A model generated the notes under the pieces. The model was not told where the DNA came from. It made no database searches and saw nothing but the letters and a program-made list of their open reading frames with translations. From NCBI GenBank assembly GCA_022798855.1, contig JAAWNI010000110.1, positions 1-7,430 of the forward strand: a stretch of DNA of 7,430 nucleotides, in the 5' to 3' direction. Both the position numbers and the translations under genes were made by a program. Each line of letters opens with the position of its first letter. Position 1 is the first letter of the stretch. The DNA is from Lawsonibacter sp. Lineage in GTDB: Bacteria; Bacillota; Clostridia; Oscillospirales; Oscillospiraceae. Of this stretch, positions 1 to 4,835 are shown piece after piece.

Positions 1-53
1 TCGTCTTTGGCGGGCGTCAGCCCGCCTGCATCCTCCGCCTTGCCCTGCGCCAT
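1..53 (-). CDS. Possible N-terminus of an unknown protein, cut by window edge
   Basis: On the minus strand an ATG at 53-51 opens a frame that stays open to the left edge and reads MAQGKAEDAGGLTPAKD. It is preceded by a very strong purine-rich ribosome binding site (AAGGAGGGGAGG, minus strand, about 58-69) whose two GGAGG cores sit 4 and 9 bases from the ATG; this is the main reason to call it. Only 17 codons are visible and I recognise no family. A perfect 7-bp hairpin (9-15 with 20-26, loop GTCA) lies inside the codons, which is unusual for a gene start, so this could also be repeat DNA with a chance start codon. Confidence 0.4.
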   Translation of the reverse strand, partial: MAQGKAEDAGGLTPAKD

Positions 54-94
54 TTTTCCTCCCCTCCTTTTTACCTCTTCTCAAGTGCGTCGAC

Positions 95-240
95 TATAGC
101 ATCTCCCCGCGCCAGTCTTGGCGGCGTATTTTCCGCCCTGACTGCGTTAAAAATCCTTGCCATCCGTCAGGATGCCTGCGGATTTTTGCCTTACGGGGCA
201 AAAAATCCTCTCGCCAATCCAAACACGTCGAGATGCTAAA
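95..240. repeat. Repeat-like non-coding element with terminal inverted repeats
   Basis: The 201-base gap between the two minus-strand genes is mostly taken up by a structured block. Its ends are an imperfect 11-bp inverted repeat, TATAGCATCTC at 95-105 and GAGATGCTAAA at 230-240 (10 of 11 pair), each with a CGTCGA nearby (88-93 and 226-231). Inside are a GGCGG/CCGCC hairpin (120-124 with 133-137) and three related segments of the AAAAATCC/GGATTTTT type (149-156, 180-190, 197-208). It has no convincing reading frame. The form suggests a dispersed intergenic element, but only one copy is visible here, so that is inference. It would lie in the 5' leader of the gene at 1-53 if that gene is transcribed from upstream of it. 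Confidence 0.45.
149..187 (-). terminator. Possible terminator downstream of the flavin reductase-rubredoxin gene
   Basis: AAAAATCC (149-156) pairs perfectly with GGATTTTT (180-187), and an inner CATCC/GGATG stem (161-165 with 170-174) has a 4-base loop. On the minus strand this gives an A-rich stem base, a hairpin and a run of five T, as in an intrinsic terminator, about 70 bases past the stop codon at 255. It is nearly symmetric and could act in both directions. The internal loops make it weaker than a classic terminator. The 180-190 segment can pair instead with 197-208, which would compete with this hairpin. Confidence 0.4.
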
Positions 241-254
241 CAGGCTCTTAAATT

Positions 255-875
255 TTATGCCAGCGGCTCAAAGTCGGAGGCGGGATGCTTGCACAGGGGG
301 CAGATATAGTCGGCGGGCAGCTCGTCCCCCTCGTAGACGTAGCCGCAGACCTTGCACACCCACCGCTTCTTCTCGCTGGGGGCGGGGGCGGCGGCGGGCC
401 TGGGCTTGATGTGGGCCTGATAGTAGGCGTAGGTGGCGCTGGGGGCGGAGGAAAGCACGCCGCCGTCCAGCACGTCGGCCAGGAAGAGGGTGTGGGTGCC
501 CAGGTCGGTGGCGGACACCACCTTGCAGCTCAGCCAGGCGTTGGCCCCCTGGGTGACATAGCGGATGCCGTCGGCGTCCTTCCCGGTGTGCTGTTCAAAG
601 CCGGCGAATTTGTCCACGTCCCGGCCGGACTGGAAGCCGAACCGCTGGAACAGGTCGAACTTGGCCTCCTCCGACAGGATGGAGACGGTAAACCGGCCAG
701 CCTCCTTCACCATGTCGTGGGTGTAGTTGCTCTTGTTGATGGCGACGGCGATGCGGTTGGGGTCGGTGGTCACCTGGATGGCGGTGTTGGTGATACAGCC
801 GTTGTCCTTGCCCCCCTGGCGGGCGGAGAGCACAAACAGGCCGTAGCTCAGGGCGTACATGACTTTGTTGTCCAT
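255..875 (-). CDS. Flavin reductase-rubredoxin fusion (high-molecular-weight rubredoxin type)
   Basis: This 206-residue soluble protein fuses two redox domains. Residues about 1-150 match the FMN-binding flavin reductase-like fold (DPNRIAVAINKSNYTHDMV at 38-56, GTHTLFLADV at 126-135). A Pro/Ala-rich linker (158-167) leads to a C-terminal rubredoxin with the four iron-ligand cysteines C174, C177, C192 and C195 in CxxCGY and CPLC motifs. The order and size match Hrb of acetogens such as Moorella, where electrons pass from NADH through flavin to rubredoxin and then to a flavodiiron protein that reduces O2 or NO. That role is inferred here, because no flavodiiron gene is in the window. The start is set by AAAGGAGG about 7 bases before the ATG at 875. 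The gene is complete, appears monocistronic and is divergent from the repressor operon. Confidence 0.93.
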   Translation of the reverse strand: MDNKVMYALSYGLFVLSARQGGKDNGCITNTAIQVTTDPNRIAVAINKSNYTHDMVKEAGRFTVSILSEEAKFDLFQRFGFQSGRDVDKFAGFEQHTGKDADGIRYVTQGANAWLSCKVVSATDLGTHTLFLADVLDGGVLSSAPSATYAYYQAHIKPRPAAAPAPSEKKRWVCKVCGYVYEGDELPADYICPLCKHPASDFEPLA

Positions 876-916
876 AAAATTTCCTCCTTTATTTGGGTGT
901 GAATGGGTGTGGGGTC

Positions 917-945
917 AGTTTACCACAGTTTTCCCGGAAAGTCCA
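917..945 (-). promoter_or_regulatory. Putative promoter of the flavin reductase-rubredoxin gene
   Basis: On the minus strand, TGGACT (945-940) and TAAACT (922-917) are 17 bases apart, each matching four of six consensus sigma-A bases, and would start transcription about 35 bases before the gene. An 11-bp palindrome, TTTCCCGGAAA (930-940), fills most of the spacer, and its right half CCGGAAA recurs at 954-960. This could be an operator, but I cannot name a regulator. The match is modest. Confidence 0.35.
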
Positions 946-968
946 CCAAATATCCGGAAAAATATTCT

Positions 969-1017
969 AGTTGACATTGTAGACCAACCGTGGTATGATA
1001 GGTCTACAAAGTAGACC
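969..1017. promoter_or_regulatory. Paired BlaI-type operators over the promoter
   Basis: Operator 2 (1001-1017) is a perfect dyad: GGTCTAC, AAA, GTAGACC. Operator 1 (969-985) shares 12 of 17 bases with it, including the right half GTAGACC, and overlaps the -35 box and spacer. The centres are 32 bp apart, about three helical turns. In addition TTGTAGACC (977-985) and GGTCTACAA (1001-1009) form a perfect 9-bp inverted repeat around the -10 box. BlaI/MecI/CopY-family operators are typically TACA/TGTA-centred dyads overlapping the promoter, so these are probably the sites where the repressor encoded at 1284 blocks its own operon. The dyad has an odd-length centre, slightly unlike the classical bla operator. 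Confidence 0.75.
971..999 (+). promoter_or_regulatory. Sigma-A promoter of the repressor-protease operon
   Basis: A perfect -35 TTGACA (971-976) and a near-perfect -10 TATGAT (994-999, five of six) are separated by exactly 17 bases. The expected start point is near 1006, inside the 1001-1017 operator, giving a long leader of about 275 bases before the repressor ATG. Such a strong promoter overlapped by operators is typical of an autorepressed regulator. Confidence 0.85.
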
Positions 1018-1165
1018 TGTAGGGTGGGACGACCCAGCCCGCCGTCCACGGAGAACGGCGCACCCCCGGATAACAACCCGTCCCCTAAAAGCAGACCCGT
1101 AGGGCGGGACGACCCGGCCCGCCGTCCACGGAGAACGGCGCGCCCCCGGATAACAACCCATCCCC
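1013..1165 (+). repeat. Tandem duplication with 80-bp period in the operon leader
   Basis: 1013-1085 and 1093-1165 are direct copies of 73 bp at an 80-bp offset, differing at only five positions (1018, 1025, 1036, 1062, 1080 against +80), mostly transitions. Each begins with the end of an operator half (AGACC; the second copy has GCAGACC where the first has GTAGACC) and contains GTAGGGYGGGACGACC, then GCCCGCCG, then GGAGAACGGCG. The duplication lies wholly in the untranslated leader and probably arose recently. Confidence 0.85.
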
Positions 1166-1252
1166 GGATAGCAACCCATCCTCAAATAACAACCCACCCC
1201 CGAAAAACAACCTGCCCTTGAAGAACGGCGCGCCGAGGTCGTCGCGCCCTAC
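1099..1252. repeat. Inverted repeat bracketing the leader array
   Basis: GTAGGGCGGGACGACC at 1099-1114 is the inverse of GGTCGTCGCGCCCTAC at 1237-1252 with one mismatch in 16. A further direct copy is at 1019-1034, and a related copy lies 3.5 kb away at 4563-4577. In the transcript this could close a long hairpin whose loop holds the 18-bp array, ending just before the repressor ribosome binding site at 1268-1275. Terminal inversions around a repeat core suggest a small non-autonomous element, but no target-site duplication was found. Confidence 0.6.
1148..1219 (+). repeat. Four-copy 18-bp tandem repeat (minisatellite)
   Basis: Four adjacent 18-bp units start at 1148, 1166, 1184 and 1202, the first reading GGATAACAACCCATCCCC. 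They diverge stepwise, and the last (GAAAAACAACCTGCCCTT) is the most changed. A single copy of the same unit also lies at 1068-1085 in the first half of the 80-bp duplication, so the unit expanded only in the second half. Transcribed, it gives a C-rich, G-poor and probably unstructured stretch. No function is evident. Confidence 0.8.
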
Positions 1253-1283
1253 ACACGATTTCCGGACAAAAGGAGTGGCCATT

Positions 1284-1664
1284 ATGGACAACATCAACCT
1301 GACCAACAGCGAGTGGTATGTATTAGACTATCTCTGGGAGAAATCCCCCATGACGGTGATGGAGCTGGTGGCGGCGCTGGGGGGCCGGCCTGGCTGGGCC
1401 AAGAGCACCACCATCACCACGCTGCGCCGGATGGAGGACAAGGGGCTGGTCCTCTGCACGCAGGAGGGCCGGACCAGGCGCTACGCCCCGGCGGTCCCCC
1501 GGGACCGGGCGGCGCGCGGGGAGACCCGCTCCTTCCTGGACAAGGTCTATCGTGGGAGCGTGGGGCTGATGGTGTCCGCCCTGGCGGAGGACAAGGCCCT
1601 GTCCAAGGCGGAGATCGAGGAGCTGTACGAGATATTGCGGAAAGCGGAGGAGGGACAGACATGA
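1284..1664 (+). CDS. BlaI/MecI/CopY-family transcriptional repressor
   Basis: This 126-residue protein is a full-length BlaI-type repressor. Residues about 5-75 form the winged helix-turn-helix (ELVAALGG, then a recognition helix near AKSTTITTLRRMEDKG at 39-54, then the RTRRYAPAV wing). Residues about 80-126 are the helical dimer domain (FLDKVYRG, AEIEELYEIL). It should bind DNA as a dimer, most likely the GTAGACC dyads at 969-1017. Aligned by eye with Staphylococcus BlaI, the protease cleavage position (Asn-Phe there) falls at Ala99-Leu100 here. The start at 1284 is chosen because AAAAGGAG (1268-1275) lies 8 bases upstream and the family begins there; an in-frame TTG at 1218 lies inside repeat DNA. 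The stop overlaps the next start (ATGA), implying translational coupling with the M56 protease. Confidence 0.93.
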   Translation: MDNINLTNSEWYVLDYLWEKSPMTVMELVAALGGRPGWAKSTTITTLRRMEDKGLVLCTQEGRTRRYAPAVPRDRAARGETRSFLDKVYRGSVGLMVSALAEDKALSKAEIEELYEILRKAEEGQT

Positions 1665-4249
1665 AACTGCTGATCCAGTGGGCATTTACGTCCTCGGCGC
1701 TCATACTTATCGTGCTGGCGGTTCGGCATCTGTTTCGGAACAAGCTGTCCGCCCGGCTGAAATACGCCCTGTGGGGGGTGGTCCTCCTGCGGCTGCTGGT
1801 GCCTTTCCAGGTGGAGCTGCCCGCCGCCAGCGGCGTTTTGCCGGTGCTGGCCTCCAATCTGGCCCCGGAGGTGGCCGACATGGAGCTGTACGCCCTGCGG
1901 ACCTATTCCCGCCCTCTTTCAGAGGACAGACTAGCGGAAATGCGGGAGGGCGGCATTGACTCCGGCACCGTCCTTGCCACCCAAGCCCCCATCTATACCT
2001 TCGGTGATCTTGAGCTGGAGGGCCATACCACCTGCCGCGTCCTCTCGGACACCGGCGTGGACACCTATTTCTTCTACACCACGCTGTCCAAGTTCCTGAC
2101 AGCCCTCTGGGCCATCGGGGCGGTCTGCGCAATTTGGATCATTTTCAGCTCAAACCGCCGCTTTCTCGGACGGCTGAGATACTACCGCCACGCCCTAGAG
2201 GGGGTGGACGCCCCCGTCCCCGTCTACACAGCGGCGCATCTGCCCTCCCCCTGCCTGTTCGGGGTGTTCCAGCCCGCCGTCTACCTCACCCCCCAGGCGG
2301 CGGAGGGCCCCGATACCCTCCGCCATGTGCTGGCCCACGAGCTGACCCACTACGCCCACAAGGACCACATCTGGTCCCTTCTGCGGTGCCTGGCCTTGGC
2401 CCTCCACTGGTACAACCCCCTGGTGTGGCTGGCGGCGGCCCTGTCCAAGCGGGACGGCGAGCTGGCCTGTGACGAGGGGGCGGTGGCCCGCCTGGGGGAG
2501 GGAGAGCGCATCCCATACGGCCGCACCCTGGTGGACATGGTGGCCGCCCAGTCCCTGCGTCCGGCGGACCTGCTGTCCTGCTCCACCGCCATGACCGGCG
2601 GAAAAAAGTCCATCCAGCGCCGGGTGGCCGCGCTGGTGAAGAAGCCCGAGACGGTAAAAACTGCCCTGTTCGCGGCCATCGCCCTGGTTGCGCTGTCGTT
2701 GGTGTTCGTCTTTGCCGGACGGAAAAACACCGCCGCTCTGGACGAGTACCGGAGCGCGGTGGAGGGCCTGGAGCGGGTGGAGCTGGCGCACTATGCCGTT
2801 TCCACCTATGTCATTGAGGACCCGGAGCTGTTGGAGCAGGCCAAGACCCTGTTGGCCGGCATTGACCCTGCCGGCGCGGGGGAGGCAGCCGACGTGGAAT
2901 ACGGCTCCCCCGGCATCACGCTGTTCCGCGGCGGCCCGGAGGGGCAGGATATCCTGATGGAGTACAGCTATCAGCTGCAAATAGGCCACAGCGGGGGCGT
3001 CCGTGTGGTGCGCTTCCTGGAGGGGGAGCCCTCCAGCCAATATCTGGCCCCCTGCGAGGTGGTAGGCTGTCTGCCCGACAACGCCTATGAGCGGCTGGTG
3101 GAGCTGGCCGGACAGCAGGAGAATCAAACCGGTCCCGGTTCTCCTGAACTGAGCCGGTTCCTGGCCGAGGTGGAGCGGGCCACGGCCATCCAGTACGGCC
3201 CGCCCTCCTACTCCAGTTGGTCTTACCCCTACCCCATCTCCGATGAGGACCTGCTGGCCGCCTCCAAAGAGGTCCTGAACTCCGCCGTCTCCCTGGGGCC
3301 GGACGATCCGGAACCCGACCGGAGCACCCTGATGGACGCCTCTGCCGTCACCCTTACGCTGGAGGACGGAAGCGAGGCCTATTACACCCTTCTGCGGCAG
3401 GACGAATGCACCTATATTTTAGAGGGAGCCGTCTCCTGGTTTGAGGATTCCGGCCAAAGCCCATGGTACAGCGCGGCCTATCGGTGCGAGGGGGACGCCG
3501 TTTCCGTCCTGGCGAACCTGGCCCGGCAGCAGCAGCGGCTTTCCCAGGACCCATCCTTCCCCATCCCCCTGACTGCGGAGGAACTGGAGGAGTATACGCC
3601 CCTGGGCATTCAGCGGGAGCACGGCTATCAGCTCAAGGGGTGGAGCGGGGGCCTGAAACAGGCAAGCTTCTATCATGGCACCAGGGTCCGGAGCGACGAC
3701 ACCATCCAGCTCTGGTATCGCGGCGACGAGGACCACGGCGGTGTGTGGGTGCTGGAGATATGGAAATCGCCCCTGAGCTCCCACACCTCCGGCTATGACA
3801 TCCGGTCCGACCTGCCCATGGTGGTGTACAACGCCGGGCGGTATGCCAGGGAGGAGGAGCCCTATGAGCAGTTGGGCGCCGCCGCTTTTGCCGCCTCTCT
3901 GCGCCCCGAGGACGTGATATCCGTCACCGCCGGGGACTATGGCCCCGGACAGGCGGTGAAGGTGGACCTCCAGGCGTTGAAGGAGCAGCTGGTCCAGGGG
4001 CTGTACCACCAACCCACCACCGAATATCATGAGGAGAAGCACGGGCAGTATGTCATAACCGTCAGGGTGGAAAAGGACGTGGGCTACTACCTCCACGACG
4101 GCGGGCGGGACGGGCTTATCCTCTCCATCGGCTCGGAACCCGACGTGGTCTGCCTGCGCCACCGCATCCTGAGCGTTCCCGACAGGGAGGGTTGTGAGTT
4201 TGTCCGCAGCCCAGAGCTGTACCACACCATCCGAAATATTTTCGACTAA
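1661..4249 (+). CDS. M56-family (BlaR1/MecR1-like) membrane sensor metalloprotease with large ectodomain
   Basis: 862 residues. Predicted membrane segments lie near 5-23, 33-50, 141-163 and 333-352. Between the last two is the cytoplasmic zinc protease: PSPCLFGVFQPAVYLTP (195-211), HELTH (226-230, two His ligands and catalytic Glu) and ELACDE (267-272), with the first His and third-ligand Glu 41 apart as in BlaR1. Residues 354-862 should be outside the membrane. This region is about twice as long as the BlaR1 sensor, shows no clear penicillin-binding SxxK/KTG set, and appears to hold three related modules of roughly 100-130 residues (about 356-486, 495-627 and 745-862). By family logic an external signal triggers proteolysis leading to loss of repressor function. 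The ligand is unknown. The start overlaps the repressor stop, with GGAGGAGGG (1646-1654) 6 bases upstream. No target gene follows in the operon. Confidence 0.9.
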   Translation: MKLLIQWAFTSSALILIVLAVRHLFRNKLSARLKYALWGVVLLRLLVPFQVELPAASGVLPVLASNLAPEVADMELYALRTYSRPLSEDRLAEMREGGIDSGTVLATQAPIYTFGDLELEGHTTCRVLSDTGVDTYFFYTTLSKFLTALWAIGAVCAIWIIFSSNRRFLGRLRYYRHALEGVDAPVPVYTAAHLPSPCLFGVFQPAVYLTPQAAEGPDTLRHVLAHELTHYAHKDHIWSLLRCLALALHWYNPLVWLAAALSKRDGELACDEGAVARLGEGERIPYGRTLVDMVAAQSLRPADLLSCSTAMTGGKKSIQRRVAALVKKPETVKTALFAAIALVALSLVFVFAGRKNTAALDEYRSAVEGLERVELAHYAVSTYVIEDPELLEQAKTLLAGIDPAGAGEAADVEYGSPGITLFRGGPEGQDILMEYSYQLQIGHSGGVRVVRFLEGEPSSQYLAPCEVVGCLPDNAYERLVELAGQQENQTGPGSPELSRFLAEVERATAIQYGPPSYSSWSYPYPISDEDLLAASKEVLNSAVSLGPDDPEPDRSTLMDASAVTLTLEDGSEAYYTLLRQDECTYILEGAVSWFEDSGQSPWYSAAYRCEGDAVSVLANLARQQQRLSQDPSFPIPLTAEELEEYTPLGIQREHGYQLKGWSGGLKQASFYHGTRVRSDDTIQLWYRGDEDHGGVWVLEIWKSPLSSHTSGYDIRSDLPMVVYNAGRYAREEEPYEQLGAAAFAASLRPEDVISVTAGDYGPGQAVKVDLQALKEQLVQGLYHQPTTEYHEEKHGQYVITVRVEKDVGYYLHDGGRDGLILSIGSEPDVVCLRHRILSVPDREGCEFVRSPELYHTIRNIFD

Positions 4250-4260
4250 GCGTACTGCAC

Positions 4261-4281
4261 GGGGCGGCCTATGGCCGCCCC
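4261..4281. terminator. Strong hairpin after the protease gene
   Basis: GGGGCGGCC (4261-4269), a TAT loop and GGCCGCCCC (4273-4281) make a perfect 9-bp GC stem 11 bases after the stop codon. It is followed by TTCGG, not a T-run, so it is a weak candidate for classic intrinsic termination but could stabilise the mRNA 3' end or act with a factor. Confidence 0.5.
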
Positions 4282-4327
4282 TTCGGCGCACCCCTGGACA
4301 CCGGATATCCCCGTCCCCCGCAGGGAA

Positions 4328-4377
4328 AGCCCCCCTTGCTAAAGGGGGGTGCCCCCGCAGGGGGCGGGGGGATTCCC
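4328..4377 (+). repeat. GC-hairpin repeat, copy A (forward)
   Basis: First of three copies of one element: an outer hairpin CCCCCCTT/AAGGGGGG (4330-4337 with 4342-4349, loop GCTA), a second hairpin GCCCCC/GGGGGC (4351-4356 with 4360-4365, loop GCA), and a constant tail GGGGGATTCC. ACAGAAAATCTG follows (4380-4391), a feature shared with copy C. It is non-coding. Confidence 0.8.
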
Positions 4378-4401
4378 TTACAGAAAATCTGCCAATAAGA
4401 C

Positions 4402-4460
4402 GGAATCCCCCAGTCAGCGGCTTACGCCGCTGCCAGCCCCCTTTAACAAGGGGGCCTTTG
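4402..4460 (-). repeat. GC-hairpin repeat, copy B (reverse)
   Basis: Same element in opposite orientation. On the plus strand it begins with the tail complement GGAATCCCCC (4402-4411), then its own middle hairpin CAGCGGC/GCCGCTG (4415-4421 with 4426-4432, loop TTAC), then GCCCCCTT/AAGGGGGC (4436-4443 with 4448-4455, loop TAAC). The middle stem differs in sequence from those of copies A and C while pairing perfectly. Confidence 0.8.
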
Positions 4461-4487
4461 GAGCAGGACCGGGACCTTCAAGCACCC

Positions 4488-4560
4488 AAGCCCCCCTTGT
4501 CAAAGGGGGGAGGGCCGCCGGGTGAAACCCGGTGGCGGGGGGATTCCGTCTACAGGAAAT
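4488..4560 (+). repeat. GC-hairpin repeat, copy C (forward)
   Basis: Forward copy with CCCCCCTT/AAGGGGGG (4491-4498 with 4503-4510), a long middle hairpin GCCGCCGGGT/ACCCGGTGGC (4514-4523 with 4527-4536, one G:T pair, loop GAA) and the tail GGGGGATTCCG followed by ACAGGAAATCTGT (4552-4564). Conserved ends with a compensating, sequence-variable middle stem suggest selection for structure. Confidence 0.8.
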
Positions 4561-4588
4561 CTGTAGGGCGGGACGACTCGGCCCGCCG
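4561..4588 (+). repeat. Copy of the GTAGGGCGGGACGAC repeat seen in the repressor leader
   Basis: CTGTAGGGCGGGACGACTCG followed by GCCCGCCG is nearly the same as 1017-1043 and 1097-1123 in the leader of the repressor operon. GGCGGG (4567-4572) pairs with CCCGCC (4582-4587). It abuts copy C directly, sharing the CTGTAGG junction, so the two families appear to be joined end to end here. Confidence 0.75.
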
Positions 4589-4617
4589 TTCAATTACCGG
4601 CTTCTTGGGGGCGGCGC

Positions 4618-4732
4618 ACCCAAGGACACCGTGTGTAGGGGCGGACATTGTCCGCCCGCCGTCATTCATTGGGGGCCGTCAGACACGGGCGCACAGTGTG
4701 CGCCCCTACAACGGACCCAAGGACATCGTTTG
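4618..4732. repeat. Small palindromic element flanked by imperfect direct repeats
   Basis: The core 4634-4710 is bounded by a perfect 10-bp inverted repeat, TGTAGGGGCG and CGCCCCTACA. Each end is itself a near-perfect palindrome: GGGCGGACA-T-TGTCCGCCC (4639-4657) and GGGCGCACA-G-TGTGCGCCC (4687-4705). Outside lie direct repeats ACCCAAGGACACCGTGTG (4618-4635) and ACCCAAGGACATCGTTTG (4715-4732), 16 of 18 identical. A third relative, GGCGCACCCCTGGACACCG, lies at 4285-4303. The form resembles a miniature non-autonomous element; there is no coding capacity. Confidence 0.7.
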
Positions 4733-4757
4733 CAGGGTGAAGCCCCAAAACCGGCAG

Positions 4758-4786
4758 TTGACATTTTCCCGCTTTGGATTTATCCT
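4758..4786 (+). promoter_or_regulatory. Promoter of asnB
   Basis: A perfect TTGACA (4758-4763) and TATCCT (4781-4786, four of six) are separated by 17 bases, giving a start near 4793 and a leader of about 43 bases. It lies just downstream of the repeat cluster. The leader is too short for a T-box or similar large riboswitch. Confidence 0.7.
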
Positions 4787-4835
4787 AGGGATGCCCGATT
4801 TCAACCAAAGTATCCACAAACTGGAGGATTTATCT

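Noticed and set aside
285..902. Plus-strand 205-residue open frame
   Set aside because: Low-complexity Gly/Val-rich antisense of the flavin reductase-rubredoxin gene; no ribosome binding site or recognised domain.
1148..1219. CRISPR array
   Set aside because: The 18-bp units are directly adjacent with no spacers and diverge stepwise; no cas gene is nearby.
1218..1283. Earlier TTG start for the repressor adding 22 residues
   Set aside because: It lies in repeat DNA and has no family similarity; 1284 has a well-placed AAAAGGAG.
1313..1660. Upstream extension of the protease frame overlapping the repressor
   Set aside because: It is an out-of-frame shadow of the repressor gene, rich in Gly/Pro; the M56 protein begins at 1661 with an ATGA overlap and its own ribosome binding site.
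1661..4249. Classical beta-lactam sensor BlaR1/MecR1
   Set aside because: The protease core matches, but the ectodomain is much longer and lacks a recognisable penicillin-binding motif set; no beta-lactamase is adjacent.
4194..4835. Long N-terminal extension in frame with asnB
   Set aside because: The frame is open only through GC-rich hairpin repeats; a true glutaminase domain needs Cys2 at the mature N-terminus, and a good ribosome binding site and promoter precede 4836.
4250..4835. T-box or other riboswitch controlling asnB
   Set aside because: The likely promoter at 4758-4786 leaves only about 43 leader bases, and no T-box core is visible; the structures upstream are repeats.
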